From an uncultured Chlorobiaceae bacterium (GTDB lineage Bacteria; Bacteroidota; Chlorobiia; Chlorobiales; Chlorobiaceae): a DNA stretch of 64,000 bases. Made by a program: the position numbers and the translations under genes. The stretch spans positions 62,001-126,000 of the forward strand of contig CAITSZ010000011.1 of assembly GCA_903895195.1 (NCBI GenBank), written 5' to 3'. This document shows, piece after piece, positions 19,009 to 29,314 of this stretch; the stretch's first letter is position 1; each line of letters opens with the position of its first letter. Under the pieces are notes generated by a model. It was not told the origin of the DNA and searched no databases. It saw only the letters and a program-made list of their open reading frames with translations.

Positions 19009-20763
19009 TCAATCTACCCCGTAAAGACATTGAACGGCAAAGGCACTGATTCTTGCCTGAAGAGCGCGATGCTGCTTCAGATTATCCTGCCGTGAACCTT
19101 TAATTTCTATAACGGTACTTCGATTACCTGTGGATGTGGCTTTATATATCTCGCTGAATTCACCGTTTGTCTGCGGGCATGCATAGTCAACAGCAAAGGT
19201 TTCTGCTGCAGACCGGATGCTGTAGTTCTGTGGTGTGGCAAAATGAGTTTCAAAGATATCGCTGTATTCTGAAACAGGCAGGAACGAGAAAATCCCTCCG
19301 CCGTTGTTGTTCAGGACGATGATCTGAAGCGGGACAGTCAGGGTGCTGAGCAGTGAAAGTGCATTCAAGTCGTGCAGGAAGGCGATATCCCCGATAATCA
19401 GTGTTGCTGCTTTACGATATCCTTCAGCAAAGCCGGCTGCAGTAGAAAGAATGCCGTCTATGCCGCTTACTCCCCGATTGATGCCGCACCTGATGCCGTT
19501 ATCGTGTCTGTTGACGGCATACGTGTCCATATCCCTGACAGGCATGCTGTTTGAAATGAAAAGCAGGTGCTCTGCATTGATAAGGCTCGATGTCAGCCGT
19601 GCTGCAGAAATTTCAGTAACCGGTTGCAAAGAGAGTGTTTCGGCGTCGATCTCCTCACCTGCCCGCCTGAAAAATTCTTCAGCCCTCTCACTGTGTAGAA
19701 AAGTCGCAGCGCGTGCCCCTTTGAGGCTGGATGCGGTAAGTGCCGGCGAAGCTTCAATGCTAAGGGTTACGTTATGATCGGGAGAGATCCGGTTGGCATG
19801 AGATCGGACAACAATATAGTGTTCGGGATTCCATTCTCTGAGAGCAGAGGCAGGATGTTTTGAGATTATATGACCACCGAAATGGAGAACCAGATCAGGC
19901 CTGAAGTGCCGGGTAAATTCTGACGACTGAAACGCCAGTTGCCATGGTTGTACACCGCTGCTCAGTCGTATCCCCGATGAGAGATCAGCATAAAGAGGTA
20001 CCTGCAGATCCTGGGCTAGTTCCCTGACCGCTTCACCCTCTCCTCTGCTTTGCATGCTTCCTGCAATGATCAGAGGCTGTTCTGCTTTTGAAAGAGCTTT
20101 CCGCACAGCGGCCACTGCATCTGCATCGGGATGTTTTTCCGGAAATGCCGATAGAGCTGAAGGGTTGCCTGTTTTCAGCCATTCCTGCACTGGATCGAGC
20201 CACGGATCCTTCATGTCGGAACGTTCAGGCTCAAGAGGTTCTCTGAAAGGCTGGTTGAGATGCACCGGCCCGGCTTGTGTCCCGACACTTTTAGCAACCG
20301 CGTATGCAATGGTGGAGAGCAGAGCTTTAAGGTGAACCTCTCTTGAAGGCAGAGGAAGCTGCATATTCCATCGGGTATAACTTCCGAACATGCCCTCCTG
20401 CCTTATTGTCTGGTTTGCTCCGCATTCAAGCAGTTCAAAAGGACGATCGGCAGAAAGAATAATCATCGGCTGCAAGTCCATGGACGCCTCAACGACGGCA
20501 GGGAAATAGTTTGCAACAGCAGTTCCTGAAGTACAGATAAGTACTGCCGGCTTGCCTTTTGCCCGGCCATAGCCGAGAGCAAAAAAACCTGCTGATCGTT
20601 CATCAGCAAACATTTTCCAGCGGGCTTTAGGGTTTCTTGCAACAGCAACAGTCAGCGGTGTTGAGCGTGAGCCGGGAGAGATACAGAAAAAGTCGGCACC
20701 CTGCCTGATCAGCTCTTCAATGACGATGCTGCTCCACAGTGAGGTTATTTCGCGATCACTCAT
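19009..20763 (-). CDS. menD: SEPHCHC synthase (thiamine-diphosphate enzyme)
   Basis: Condenses isochorismate with 2-oxoglutarate, releasing CO2. From the ATG at 20763 the protein has about 584 residues, as expected for MenD (550-580). A longer in-frame start at 20820 would add 19 unrelated residues and run deeper into menF, so it was rejected. Motifs: [13 protein letters not shown] (substrate loop near residue 20), [17 protein letters not shown] (about 72) and the ThDP-binding [12 protein letters not shown] followed by [12 protein letters not shown]. The ATG overlaps the menF stop by four bases (ATGA). Confidence 0.95.
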   Translation of the reverse strand: MSDREITSLWSSIVIEELIRQGADFFCISPGSRSTPLTVAVARNPKARWKMFADERSAGFFALGYGRAKGKPAVLICTSGTAVANYFPAVVEASMDLQPMIILSADRPFELLECGANQTIRQEGMFGSYTRWNMQLPLPSREVHLKALLSTIAYAVAKSVGTQAGPVHLNQPFREPLEPERSDMKDPWLDPVQEWLKTGNPSALSAFPEKHPDADAVAAVRKALSKAEQPLIIAGSMQSRGEGEAVRELAQDLQVPLYADLSSGIRLSSGVQPWQLAFQSSEFTRHFRPDLVLHFGGHIISKHPASALREWNPEHYIVVRSHANRISPDHNVTLSIEASPALTASSLKGARAATFLHSERAEEFFRRAGEEIDAETLSLQPVTEISAARLTSSLINAEHLLFISNSMPVRDMDTYAVNRHDNGIRCGINRGVSGIDGILSTAAGFAEGYRKAATLIIGDIAFLHDLNALSLLSTLTVPLQIIVLNNNGGGIFSFLPVSEYSDIFETHFATPQNYSIRSAAETFAVDYACPQTNGEFSEIYKATSTGNRSTVIEIKGSRQDNLKQHRALQARISAFAVQCLYGVD

Positions 20764-22184
20764 ACTTCCTGGCGGGTTATAGCCAGAATATCTCCAATCT
20801 TCTGATCGACCTCTTCCCATTCGGAAAAGGGATTTGAGCCTTTTACAAGGCCGGCGCCAGAGTAGAGGTAGGCAAAACGACCATTGACAAGAGCAGATCG
20901 AATGGCAACCGAAAATTCTGCAGCATCATGGCTTATCCAGCCGACAGGCCCCGCATACCAGCCGCGGCTGAATGGCTCAAGATTCATGATATGTTTCATG
21001 GCCTCTGTTTTGGGCACTCCGCCGACAGCCGGAGTAGGATGAAGAAGTTTCAGGACTGCGCTGTCATTCTTGAATTCTGGTTTCAGTTTGGCCGCACATC
21101 TCGTGTAGAGGTGAGCAAGTCGGTTAAGCTGCAGAACCTGAACCTCTTTTTCCATATCAATATCGCTGCAAATCTTGAGCAGCTCCTGATAGATCATGTC
21201 CTTGACGAATTTATGCTCCCGGATATCTTTTTCTGAATTAAGAAGAGCTTCAGAAGCCTGAATGTCCCCACAGTTGATGGTCTCTTTCGAAAATGTACCG
21301 GCGAGTGCCTCAGTAAGGAGCAGATCGCTGTTTCTTCGGTAAAGCCGTTCAGGGCTGAAGCTGAAAAACGCATGATGTTCCTGGGGTTCAAAGTAGAACC
21401 TGTAGACCGCATTTTGCGGATAGGGATACTGAAGCAGAAAAAGAAGCGGTGAAAAACAGCTGCTGAATTCAAGCACAGTTTGACGGGCAAGCATTATTTT
21501 TTCCATCCCGCCCGAATTAAATGTCTCCAGCGCTTTCTGGCATTGTTCAATCCAGTTTCTTTCATCCGGATTATAGGAGAGATCGAGTAATTCGGGCAGT
21601 TTCAAAGATGAACAATCCGTATCGCTGCTAATGCGGTCAAGCATCTCAGTGATCGCACTGATTTTTGTTTCTGGCTGTTCGCCGCTTTCAATCCAAAGGT
21701 GGCATGACAGAGAATACGTGTTATGTTCAAAGGTCAACTGGATAAGCGGAAGCACAAAGGAAAACGAGGAAAATTTCTCCCAGATCTGGTTTTGATTTTC
21801 CTGGTTATTGAAGTTGAATCCCCCGAAATAGCGAGCACCGGGATGTTTATCCGCAATAGAAATCCCGAATTGCTGAAAACATTTTTCATTATCTCCCGGT
21901 TCATCCAGCTCAATGCTGTCGGCAATACCAATGCCGGCTACAGAAAAATCCTTCTCCCTGTTCATCCAGAAGAGTTTCGGATATACCACCTGACGGCAAA
22001 GCCAGCCGGCCATCTCCAAGGGCTGTACAGGCTGAGAAAACGTTACAAGGAGGTTTTGATCAAGAGCATCAGACAAAGCTCCCGTGTAATCAAAAAGGGC
22101 TAAAGCCTCTTTAAGCCTTGAAACTGCCTTGTGTATGGATAAAGATTCCTCTGAAGCTATAATGATATTCTTGTGCTCAATCAT
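20760..22184 (-). CDS. menF: Isochorismate synthase
   Basis: Converts chorismate to isochorismate, the first committed step to menaquinone. A 474-residue chorismate-binding enzyme; the conserved C-terminal half includes the [11 protein letters not shown] segment near residue 290, [15 protein letters not shown] near 315, and [11 protein letters not shown] near 385 followed by [10 protein letters not shown]. It is the first gene of the men operon, F-D-H-B-C. menA, menE and later steps are not in the window. No obvious promoter was assigned upstream. Confidence 0.94.
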   Translation of the reverse strand: MIEHKNIIIASEESLSIHKAVSRLKEALALFDYTGALSDALDQNLLVTFSQPVQPLEMAGWLCRQVVYPKLFWMNREKDFSVAGIGIADSIELDEPGDNEKCFQQFGISIADKHPGARYFGGFNFNNQENQNQIWEKFSSFSFVLPLIQLTFEHNTYSLSCHLWIESGEQPETKISAITEMLDRISSDTDCSSLKLPELLDLSYNPDERNWIEQCQKALETFNSGGMEKIMLARQTVLEFSSCFSPLLFLLQYPYPQNAVYRFYFEPQEHHAFFSFSPERLYRRNSDLLLTEALAGTFSKETINCGDIQASEALLNSEKDIREHKFVKDMIYQELLKICSDIDMEKEVQVLQLNRLAHLYTRCAAKLKPEFKNDSAVLKLLHPTPAVGGVPKTEAMKHIMNLEPFSRGWYAGPVGWISHDAAEFSVAIRSALVNGRFAYLYSGAGLVKGSNPFSEWEEVDQKIGDILAITRQEV

Positions 22185-22319
22185 ATGCGTTTATCGGCAT
22201 TGAAACTCTCAAACACTTTTCTATTGCAACTTTCTGTAACAAACTGTACAACAATTTTGCAATAATGGTTTCCGGTAGAAAAAAATCTCTGATTTCAGTC
22301 TTTGATTGCAAAAACCGTT

Positions 22320-22331
22320 TCGTGATCACGA
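22320..22331. repeat. 12-bp perfect palindrome
   Basis: TCGTGATCACGA is self-complementary and lies upstream of menF and just past the TPR-lipoprotein stop, both on the minus strand. It could be an operator or simply chance. It does not match the known ParB site, which has the form TGTTTCACGTGAAACA. Confidence 0.3.
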
Positions 22332-22341
22332 CCCGCGTAAA

Positions 22342-22944
22342 TCACCGTATCTGTTCTTTTTTGAAATGTTTTTGCAGAGAGAGAGCAAGATAATTGTTTT
22401 TCTTAAGAAGCCATTCATAAATCACCTGAGCTTCAGCTCTTTGCCCTGTATTCAGATAGCAGATCGCAAGGTTGTAGTGCGCCTCAGTAAATGATTCACT
22501 GTTGTCAATGGACTGGCTGTATGATTTTGCGGCTTTGTCAAACTCCTTAAGCTGCATGTAGGCGTTGCCGATATCATAGAGTGTCAGTGAGTCTTTTGGT
22601 GCGTGCTCAAGGTGTTTTTGAAAATATTTCAGTGACTCGGCATAGTTTTTCTGGTTGAAAGCAATAGCGCCGAGAGCATGATATGCGTCATCAAGTTTGG
22701 GGTTTATGGCAAGCGCATTTTTATATGCCTCCTTAGCCTCGCTGTAGCGTTCGCTGCGCGCATATCCTTGCCCGAGAAGTATGTAGCCCCCTGCATCTTT
22801 CGGATTTTTCCAGACCTGCTGCTGAAGGCTTTTCAGCTCATTCCCTGAACGGTTGCATGAAGCCAGCAACGGCAGAGTGCCAAGTAAAAAGCAGACAAGC
22901 AGTCGTTGGATGCCTGATTTTGAATGTGGTATGTAAAGTGTCAT
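22342..22944 (-). CDS. TPR-repeat lipoprotein
   Basis: A 200-residue protein with a lipoprotein signal: basic start, hydrophobic stretch, then the lipobox LLASC with C30 as the lipidated residue. After it come about four tetratricopeptide repeats (from about residue 48), each with the W/L-G-Y-A-x-A/P pattern (for example YILLGQGYARSERYSEAKEAYKNAL). The repeats make a helical scaffold for protein contacts. It is probably in the periplasm, tethered to a membrane. It is separate from the men operon, whose first gene ends upstream of it by 157 bases. Confidence 0.8.
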   Translation of the reverse strand: MTLYIPHSKSGIQRLLVCFLLGTLPLLASCNRSGNELKSLQQQVWKNPKDAGGYILLGQGYARSERYSEAKEAYKNALAINPKLDDAYHALGAIAFNQKNYAESLKYFQKHLEHAPKDSLTLYDIGNAYMQLKEFDKAAKSYSQSIDNSESFTEAHYNLAICYLNTGQRAEAQVIYEWLLKKNNYLALSLQKHFKKEQIR

Positions 22945-23122
22945 AATGTACCAATATACTCACTCATCCAGTGATCTGCCAATCCTGATTAAGCTCATAC
23001 AGGATTTGCGCAAAAAATTTCCAATTTGCGGGCAGTCTATGTAACTTATTTCATGTGGAAGCAATCTCTATAAATCGTTCAGGTTCCTGAAACCTTATTC
23101 CAAAGCATATTTATCTGATACC

Positions 23123-23329
23123 ATGAAAACAGAGTTACAGGTAGGCGGTATGAACTGTGGCAGTTGTGAACTGCTTGTTACAGAAGCACTTGAAGATCTT
23201 GAAGGCGTCATATCGGTTGATGCGTCTCATCTCAAGGCTGCAGTGACTGTTGATTATGATCCGAACATGGTAGGCTTGACGACAATTGCTGCGGTTATAG
23301 AAGGGCAGGGTTTCAAAGTAACATCCTGA
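23123..23329 (+). CDS. Heavy-metal-associated (HMA) domain protein, copper-chaperone-like
   Basis: A 68-residue single HMA domain. The metal-binding motif is GGMNCGSC near residues 8-15 (usual form GMxCxxC), followed by the expected beta-alpha-beta-beta-alpha-beta pattern ending in IEGQGFKV. Such proteins carry Cu(I) or other soft metals to P-type ATPases. No P-type ATPase or copper regulator is in the window, so its partner is unknown. Confidence 0.85.
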   Translation: MKTELQVGGMNCGSCELLVTEALEDLEGVISVDASHLKAAVTVDYDPNMVGLTTIAAVIEGQGFKVTS

Positions 23330-23377
23330 CGGTATTTTGCATCTATTTCGTAAGAACGCAAATTAAGGACTTGTGTC

Positions 23378-24121
23378 ATGTCAGTTGAAAAAACAGAGCG
23401 TCTTGCTGTACTTATCGATGCCGACAATACTCAGGCCACAATTATAGAAGGTCTTCTGGCGGAGGTCGCAAAGTACGGCACATCAAGCGTTAAAAGGATA
23501 TACGGAGACTGGACATCAACAGCTCTGAGAAGCTGGAAAGAGGTATTGCTGGAGCACTCTATCCAGCCCATACAGCAGTTCGGATATACAAAGGGAAAAA
23601 ACGCTACTGATAGCGCAATGATAATTGACGCTATGGACCTGTTGTATACTGGAAAGTTTCAGGGATTCTGCATAGTCTCCAGTGACAGTGACTTTACGAA
23701 ACTGGCATCGAGAATAAGGGAATCCGGTCTCTTTGTTTATGGCTTCGGTGAGAAAAAAACACCTTCAGCCTTTGTTTCCGCTTGTGACAAATTTATTTAT
23801 ATCGAAGTGTTGCGGGCCAAGATCAATGAAAATGAGTCGATTGCTAAAAAGTCATCTGCAGAGCTCAAGCAGGATACCCGACTCGTGCGTTTATTGAGAA
23901 ATGCCGTTGAGGCCTCATCGGACGAAAGCGGATGGGCTCATCTTGCAACAACAGGCAGCAATATCGCTAAACAATCTCCTGAGTTCGATCCGCGCAATTA
24001 CGGCTTCATCAAGCTTGGAGAACTGCTGGCGGCTACAAAACTATTCGATTTCGATGAGCGGATTACAGGAGAAGGTCAGTCAAAAGCAATCTACGTCCGG
24101 GATAAAAGAAAAAAAGACTGA
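23378..24121 (+). CDS. NYN-domain ribonuclease-like protein with C-terminal OST-HTH domain
   Basis: A 247-residue protein. The N-terminal NYN (LabA/DUF88) domain has the acidic active-site pattern of PIN-like nucleases: LIDADNT near residue 12, YGDWTS near 43, KNATDSAMIIDAMDLL near 85 and VSSDSDFTKLASRI near 110. About residues 160-245 resemble the OST-HTH/LOTUS domain, which binds RNA in eukaryotes. The combination suggests an RNA-processing or RNA-decay enzyme with an RNA-binding module. Targets are unknown. It sits before the shared terminator with tRNA-Asp. Confidence 0.82.
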   Translation: MSVEKTERLAVLIDADNTQATIIEGLLAEVAKYGTSSVKRIYGDWTSTALRSWKEVLLEHSIQPIQQFGYTKGKNATDSAMIIDAMDLLYTGKFQGFCIVSSDSDFTKLASRIRESGLFVYGFGEKKTPSAFVSACDKFIYIEVLRAKINENESIAKKSSAELKQDTRLVRLLRNAVEASSDESGWAHLATTGSNIAKQSPEFDPRNYGFIKLGELLAATKLFDFDERITGEGQSKAIYVRDKRKKD

Positions 24122-24160
24122 CACTCCCTGCTCGCCTTTTGAGGAAATTCTTCACCAAAT

Positions 24161-24200
24161 AAAAAAGCCTTCCTTGTTTATAAACAGGGAAGGCTTTTTT
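24161..24200. terminator. Bidirectional intrinsic terminator
   Basis: A near-perfect 20-bp palindrome: AAAAAAGCCTTCC at 24161-24173 faces GGAAGGCTTTTTT at 24188-24200, with TTTA/TAAA at the centre and a single G-T wobble. It has an A-run on one flank and a T-run on the other, so it can terminate rightward transcription from the NYN gene and leftward transcription from tRNA-Asp. Confidence 0.85.
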
Positions 24201-24202
24201 TG

Positions 24203-24277
24203 CGGAGCTGACGGGGTTCGAACCCGCGACCTCCTGCGTGACAGGCAGGCGCTCTAACCAAACTGAGCTACAGCTCC
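24203..24277 (-). tRNA. tRNA-Asp (anticodon GTC)
   Basis: The reverse complement folds as a complete cloverleaf. The acceptor stem is GGAGCTG/CAGCTCC, the D-arm contains AGCTCAGTTTGGTTAGAGC, the anticodon stem-loop CCTGTCACGCAGG has anticodon GTC, and the T-arm has GGTTCGAACC. The discriminator base is G. The CCA end is not encoded. It lies on the strand opposite the NYN gene and just upstream of the shared terminator. Confidence 0.95.
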
Positions 24278-24662
24278 TTGAAAGAGGAATTAATGTATAG
24301 AGCCGATTCATAATATCCAAAAAGTATTTTCCTTTTTTTTATGTGTATCTTGCCGTCCACAAAGAGAAAGATATTTCAGCAGCTTATTGTTTTTATTGCG
24401 GTTATAGAGTTCGGCCATTCTTTATGGATGCGTTTTTTGCCCTCCCGGCAGTTTTAACAATATTGGCAGGAGAGTCTCTTTTCACTTGAATGAGATCTGC
24501 GCAATAGTTGAAAAATAACGTTTTTTCATTCGTCGTATTTGGCTGGTTTTTTATAACTTTGTGCGCTATGAACGAACACGATTATACTGTCGTGTTTAAA
24601 CAGTGAGAAATGTTGTTTTTTTTAGGCGGTAAATGCTTTAAAACAATCAATACAGCACACTT
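24278..24662. promoter_or_regulatory. Intergenic region with candidate gltA promoter
   Basis: No gene is supported in this stretch, which holds the tRNA-Asp promoter (leftward) and the citrate synthase promoter (rightward). A candidate for gltA is TTGTGC at 24559-24564, an 18-base spacer, and TATACT at 24583-24588 (a 5/6 match to the -10 consensus). The leader would be about 70 bases. A TAACTTTG at 24554-24561 also fits the Bacteroidetes-type -7 element TAnnTTTG, but no properly spaced -33 was found. Confidence 0.35.
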
Positions 24663-26006
24663 ATGCCAGACACAGCCTCAAGAAATTCTCTTACAGTTAT
24701 CGATAACCGTACAGGTCAATCCTACGAGCTTACAATTGAACAGGGTGCTATTCGTTCTGCCGATCTTCGTCAGATCAAGGTGTCACCTGATGATTTCGGC
24801 TTATTGGGTTATGATCCCGGTTATTTAAACACGGCTTCCTGCAAAAGCAGCATCACCTATATTGATGGTGATAAAGGCATTTTACGTTATCGCGGCTATC
24901 CAATCGAACAGCTGGCTGAAAAAAGCACTTTTCTTGAAACTGCATACCTTCTTATCAAAGGAGTGCTTCCCGACAAAGAGCGTCTTGCTGTCTGGACATA
25001 CAACATCCGGCACAATACCCTGACACACGCCAACATGATCAAGTTTATGGATGGATTCCGATATGATGCTCATCCTATGGGTATTCTTGTTGGAACCGTC
25101 GGTGCCTTGTCGACATTTTATGCGGATGCCAAGAATATTAACGATGTAGAGTCACGAAAGTTGCAGGTTCGCCGTCTTATAGGCAAAATACCCACTATTG
25201 CTGCAATGAGTTATCGTCACAGCATGGGTTTTCCCTACGTTCTTCCTGATGATGAATTAAGTTATACCGGCAATTTTCTCTCCATGATGTTCAAGATGAC
25301 CGAGATGCACTACAAGCCGAATCCGATTCTTGAGCACGCACTTGATGTCCTGTTTATTCTTCATGCAGACCATGAGCAGAACTGTTCAACCAGTGCCCTG
25401 CGAGCGGTAGGCAGTTCAGGTGTTGATCCCTACTCCGCTCTCGCTTCAGGTTGCGCAGCGCTCTACGGTCCATTGCACGGCGGAGCAAATGAGGCTGTTA
25501 TTCACATGCTCAAAAAAATTGGCTCTATTGATAAAGTTCCTGAGTTTATTCAATCAGTCAAGGACGGTGAAGGTCGTTTAATGGGGTTTGGCCACAGGGT
25601 TTATAAAAATTATGATCCGAGAGCAAAAATTATCAAGAAAGTTGCCTTCGAAGTTTTTGAAGAAACCGGAAGAAGTCCTCTGCTCGATATAGCGTTGGAG
25701 CTTGAAAGAATAGCACTTGAAGACGATTATTTTGTAAGTCGCAAGCTCTACCCCAATGTTGATTTCTATTCAGGACTTATTTACCAGGCAATGGGTTTTC
25801 CTCTCGATATGTTTCCTGTCCTTTTTGCCATTGGCAGGGTTCCCGGATGGCTTGCACAGTGGACCGAGCAGGTTCAGGATCCGGAGCAGAAAATTGCAAG
25901 ACCACGCCAGATATACCTTGGAGAAGAAGAACGGGCGTATATGCCTATTGAAAAACGTCCAAAAAACAGGATCGATGAGCAGAAAGTCGGTCTTTGCAGA
26001 CTGTAG
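24663..26006 (+). CDS. gltA: Citrate synthase
   Basis: Joins acetyl-CoA and oxaloacetate to citrate. The 447-residue protein is the hexameric type of Gram-negative bacteria. Catalytic residues lie in HADHEQNCSTSALR near residue 235, PLHGGANEAVIHML near 275, and GFGHRVYKNYDPRAKI near 312, with YPNVDFYSGLIY near 365 including the catalytic Asp. Green sulfur bacteria fix CO2 through the reverse TCA cycle, where ATP-citrate lyase splits citrate, so a forward citrate synthase presumably serves glutamate synthesis or dark metabolism. Confidence 0.96.
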   Translation: MPDTASRNSLTVIDNRTGQSYELTIEQGAIRSADLRQIKVSPDDFGLLGYDPGYLNTASCKSSITYIDGDKGILRYRGYPIEQLAEKSTFLETAYLLIKGVLPDKERLAVWTYNIRHNTLTHANMIKFMDGFRYDAHPMGILVGTVGALSTFYADAKNINDVESRKLQVRRLIGKIPTIAAMSYRHSMGFPYVLPDDELSYTGNFLSMMFKMTEMHYKPNPILEHALDVLFILHADHEQNCSTSALRAVGSSGVDPYSALASGCAALYGPLHGGANEAVIHMLKKIGSIDKVPEFIQSVKDGEGRLMGFGHRVYKNYDPRAKIIKKVAFEVFEETGRSPLLDIALELERIALEDDYFVSRKLYPNVDFYSGLIYQAMGFPLDMFPVLFAIGRVPGWLAQWTEQVQDPEQKIARPRQIYLGEEERAYMPIEKRPKNRIDEQKVGLCRL

Positions 26007-26079
26007 GCTTTTTTTGAAGGATTTATCGTGATTGAGTCGATCATCCGGTTGATGTTTTTTTAAATTTTAGAAACAGGTT

Positions 26080-26367
26080 ATGTCGGTTACAACCAAAGAT
26101 GTTGCCTATATCGCTGAATTGGCGAGGCTCAGATTTACTGATGATGAGATGCTCACGATGACAAGTGAACTCAACAATATTCTTCACTACGTTGAAAAGC
26201 TCAACGAGGTTGATACGAGAGGTGTTATACCGCTCAGCAGTATTCATGACCAGATCAACGTGCTTCGCGATGATGTTGAGCTTCCTGCACTTCCGTCACT
26301 CTCTGTACTGCTGAATGCACCTGATAAGCAGGATCGCTTTTTCAAGGTGCCCAAAGTCATCGGGTAG
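26080..26367 (+). CDS. gatC: Asp-tRNA(Asn)/Glu-tRNA(Gln) amidotransferase subunit C
   Basis: Small subunit that stabilises the GatA-GatB complex during transamidation of mischarged tRNA. The 95-residue protein has the family N-terminus (VAYIAELARLRFTDDEM) and the VDTRGVIPLSS and FFKVPKVIG motifs. The length is normal. gatA and gatB are elsewhere. It heads a tight four-gene run with DUF167, dtd and kdsB; the DUF167 gene begins immediately at its stop codon. Confidence 0.93.
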   Translation: MSVTTKDVAYIAELARLRFTDDEMLTMTSELNNILHYVEKLNEVDTRGVIPLSSIHDQINVLRDDVELPALPSLSVLLNAPDKQDRFFKVPKVIG

Positions 26368-26682
26368 TTGTCGCCGGTGGTTGAGCTTCGCGAAAAAGAC
26401 GGAAATGCGGTTTTTGTAGTCAAGGCACAGCCTCGGTCATCAAAAAGCAGGATATGCGGGGCTTATAACGGCGGATTGAAAGTCAACCTAAAAGCTGCTC
26501 CGGTCGACGATGCCGCAAACAGGGAATGCTGTGAACTTTTTGCCAAAGTGTTCCGCATTCCTCCATCCCGCGTTCATATTATATCCGGGAACACTTCGCG
26601 CACAAAAACGGTCATGCTTGAAGGAGTCAGCACAGTTGCAGCAGCACCCGTTCTCGAATCCTATTGTTTGACCGGCCGCTAA
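26368..26682 (+). CDS. DUF167 (YggU-family) protein
   Basis: A 104-residue member of the DUF167/YggU family, with the conserved pattern [13 protein letters not shown]...[26 protein letters not shown] and [13 protein letters not shown]. Biochemical function is unknown. The TTG at 26368 abuts the gatC stop; a GTG at 26377 is the in-frame alternative. A TTG start directly at the preceding stop suggests strong coupling with gatC. Confidence 0.85.
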   Translation: MSPVVELREKDGNAVFVVKAQPRSSKSRICGAYNGGLKVNLKAAPVDDAANRECCELFAKVFRIPPSRVHIISGNTSRTKTVMLEGVSTVAAAPVLESYCLTGR

Positions 26683-26694
26683 AGCATAGCACTT

Positions 26695-27147
26695 ATGAGA
26701 GTTGTTATCCAGAGAGTATTGTCGGCCAATGTTTCAGCCTCTGACGGCCGGTATGCGGCAATCGGTCCGGGTCTGCTTGTTCTGCTTGGCATTGCCCCTG
26801 ACGATGGCGATATGGATATCAGCTGGATGACCCGCAAAATCACTGCTCTCAGGATTTTTAATGACCCTTCCGGTAAGATGAATCTCTCGCTTCAAGAGAC
26901 ACAGGGAGAGGTCATGGTTGTTTCCCAATTTACCCTCTACGCCGATACTGCCAGGGGCAATAGACCGGGCTTTTCAGGGTCAGCCGGTTTCGATCTTGCC
27001 CGTCCGCTCTATGATGGTTTCGTCCGGAAAATGGAGCAGGAGCTTGAAAAGCCGGTAATGACAGGATGGTACGGAGCTGACATGCAGGTCTCCCTTGTTA
27101 ATGACGGTCCGGTAACATTGATCATTGATAGCCCGAAAAAACCATGA
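26695..27147 (+). CDS. dtd: D-aminoacyl-tRNA deacylase
   Basis: Removes D-amino acids and glycine from mischarged tRNA. The 150-residue protein begins [14 protein letters not shown]. The active-site SQFTLYAD (about residue 78) and the cross-subunit Gly-cisPro NDGPVTLII (about 137) are present. Its stop overlaps the kdsB start (ATGA). Confidence 0.96.
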   Translation: MRVVIQRVLSANVSASDGRYAAIGPGLLVLLGIAPDDGDMDISWMTRKITALRIFNDPSGKMNLSLQETQGEVMVVSQFTLYADTARGNRPGFSGSAGFDLARPLYDGFVRKMEQELEKPVMTGWYGADMQVSLVNDGPVTLIIDSPKKP

Positions 27148-27887
27148 AAGCTGTTATTCTTATACCTGCAAGGCTCGATTCAAGCCGGCTTGAAAAAAAA
27201 ATGCTTGCCGATCTTTGCGGGGAACCGCTGATTGTGCGTACCTGGCGTCAGGCGCTGAAATCCCGTTTTGCAGAAAGAGTTGTTGTTGCGACTGATAGCC
27301 TTGAGATAGCCTCTGTTCTCGAAGAGCGTGGGGCTGAGGTTGTTATGACTTCCCAAGAGGCCAGTTGCGGTACAGAACGTATCGCTGAGGCGGCAAGGAA
27401 GATCGGGGGGGATGTCTTTCTTAATCTGCAGGGAGATGAACCCTTGATCAGTCCAGAAAATATTGACCTTGCTCTTGAACCGTTTTTTTCTCCTGATCCG
27501 CCCGATTGTTCCACGCTTGTTTTTCCTCTCCGGCCCGATGATGCGGCACAAATTGAGGACCCTCATGTTGTGAAAGTCGTGATGGACAGCAATGGGTTTG
27601 CTCTCTATTTTTCACGCTGTCCGATACCATTCCAGCGCTACACGCTCTCAACGACAACCTGTTATCGCCATGTAGGCCTTTATGCGTTCAGTGCCGCGGT
27701 GTTGGAGAAATTTGCAGGACTTCCACCCTCGATGCTCGAACAGGCTGAATCGCTTGAGCAGCTTCGATTGCTTGAAAACGGGTTCCGCATACAGTGTATC
27801 AAAACGCTCATCGATAACCCTGGAGTTAACACTGCTGAAGATCTTGAACTGGTTCGGAAAATAATCAGGGACGCTTCCCCTTGCTGA
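27144..27887 (+). CDS. kdsB: 3-deoxy-manno-octulosonate cytidylyltransferase
   Basis: Activates Kdo to CMP-Kdo for lipopolysaccharide. The 247-residue protein has the nucleotide-binding N-terminus [19 protein letters not shown], then the [12 protein letters not shown] motif with the metal-binding Asp near residue 98, and [11 protein letters not shown]. The Kdo-specific YRHVGLYAF near 172 is clear. It shows that the cell has a Gram-negative outer membrane with Kdo. It overlaps the end of convergent xseA by 23 bases. Confidence 0.96.
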   Translation: MKAVILIPARLDSSRLEKKMLADLCGEPLIVRTWRQALKSRFAERVVVATDSLEIASVLEERGAEVVMTSQEASCGTERIAEAARKIGGDVFLNLQGDEPLISPENIDLALEPFFSPDPPDCSTLVFPLRPDDAAQIEDPHVVKVVMDSNGFALYFSRCPIPFQRYTLSTTTCYRHVGLYAFSAAVLEKFAGLPPSMLEQAESLEQLRLLENGFRIQCIKTLIDNPGVNTAEDLELVRKIIRDASPC

Positions 27888-29073
27888 TAACTGCTGAGTG
27901 CTCTCCATCATGAAACAGAAGTTCAACTTCATCGAGAGGGTGAAGCTTTCTTGCGCTGGTTATAAATTTCCCGTCTTTTTTAACAAGCACATACCCTCGT
28001 TCAAGTGTTTTTCTGTAATCCAGCAGGGCCAGATGCTGGCAGGATGATGAATAACGCTGTACTTTTTCACTATATCCGTTCTTGATTGTTCTTCCCATCT
28101 GATCGACAAGAGAGTTGAGACGATCATCAAACTGCTGCATCTGCAGAAGAGGCCGGTTGAAAGCATAACTGCTGCAGATTGAGTAGATATGACGATCTGC
28201 GCCCTCAAGTTTTCCAAGCAGCAGGGAGTCCCTTTTTGATTGAAGATTATCGATATGCCGGAGCAACTCCTGAGTGTCCGGAACTGCAAGCTCAGCTGCA
28301 ATAGAGGGCGTACCGGCCCTCAGATCAGCAACCATATCGGCAATGGTCAGGTCGGTTTCATGACCGATGGCACTGATCACCGGCAGTGCCGAATGATAAA
28401 TGGCATTGGCCACAAGTTCCCCGTTGAATGCCTGCAGGTCTTCCAGCGAGCCACCTCCCCTGGCGACAATAATCACCTCGGGCTGGTGACTGATTTTCTT
28501 TGTGTTGTTGAAGTATGCGATACCTGACGCAACAGCTTCAGCAGCGTTGACGCCCTGCACGCTGACAGGATAGAGTAAAACTCTTGCAGCAGGAAATCGT
28601 CGTTGAAGCACATTGCTCATATCCTCGATAACCGCTCCCGTAGGCGAGGTGACAAGCCCGATTGTTTCAGGAATTTCAGGAATAGACCGTTTTCGTTCAG
28701 CACTGAAATAACCGGCCTTTGCAAGTTTCTGAAGAAGCTCGGCATATGCCTGCTGCAGTGCACCCTGTCCTGCTTCAGTCACTGAGGTGCAAATCAGCTG
28801 ATAACGCCCGGAAGGAGGGTAAACCTCAAGACGTCCCTCGGCAACCACATTCATGCCATCCTTGAGCGGTACAGCAAGCCTACTCCCTGTTGTTTTCCAT
28901 ATAACAGCTGCAATCTGCGCCCCCTCGTCTTTCAGGGTCATGTAGCTATGTCCGGAACTGTGCCGTTTAAAATTCGATATCTCACCTTTGATCTTTACCT
29001 GCGGAAAAAGAGTCTCCAGTCCGGTTTTGATCTGCAGTGTCAATTCGCTTACAGAAAGAATTTCAATGTTCAT
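27865..29073 (-). CDS. xseA: Exodeoxyribonuclease VII large subunit
   Basis: Catalytic subunit of the single-strand-specific exonuclease VII. The 402-residue protein has an N-terminal OB-fold ([20 protein letters not shown]). The nuclease core carries [31 protein letters not shown] and the [13 protein letters not shown] motif. xseB is not adjacent. Its 3' end overlaps that of kdsB on the opposite strand. Confidence 0.95.
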   Translation of the reverse strand: MNIEILSVSELTLQIKTGLETLFPQVKIKGEISNFKRHSSGHSYMTLKDEGAQIAAVIWKTTGSRLAVPLKDGMNVVAEGRLEVYPPSGRYQLICTSVTEAGQGALQQAYAELLQKLAKAGYFSAERKRSIPEIPETIGLVTSPTGAVIEDMSNVLQRRFPAARVLLYPVSVQGVNAAEAVASGIAYFNNTKKISHQPEVIIVARGGGSLEDLQAFNGELVANAIYHSALPVISAIGHETDLTIADMVADLRAGTPSIAAELAVPDTQELLRHIDNLQSKRDSLLLGKLEGADRHIYSICSSYAFNRPLLQMQQFDDRLNSLVDQMGRTIKNGYSEKVQRYSSSCQHLALLDYRKTLERGYVLVKKDGKFITSARKLHPLDEVELLFHDGEHSAVISKGKRP

Positions 29074-29314
29074 TCAAGGGAAAAAAAGGATTGGTAACTG
29101 AAAAGAATGGCATATCAAATAAAACAAAACATTTCGCAATTCCCCCCTCTGTTTTTTTTGCAATATCCGGGAATCAGCACTCTCATTCCGATTCCCGATG
29201 GAGAGGGTGTGAAATATATCCAGTCCCTGACTTGTCTTGCGTTTACAGGGGAAGTGTTATATTCGGTGTTATTAACCATTATGCGTATTACGCTCATTGT
29301 ACCAGGGCGATGTT

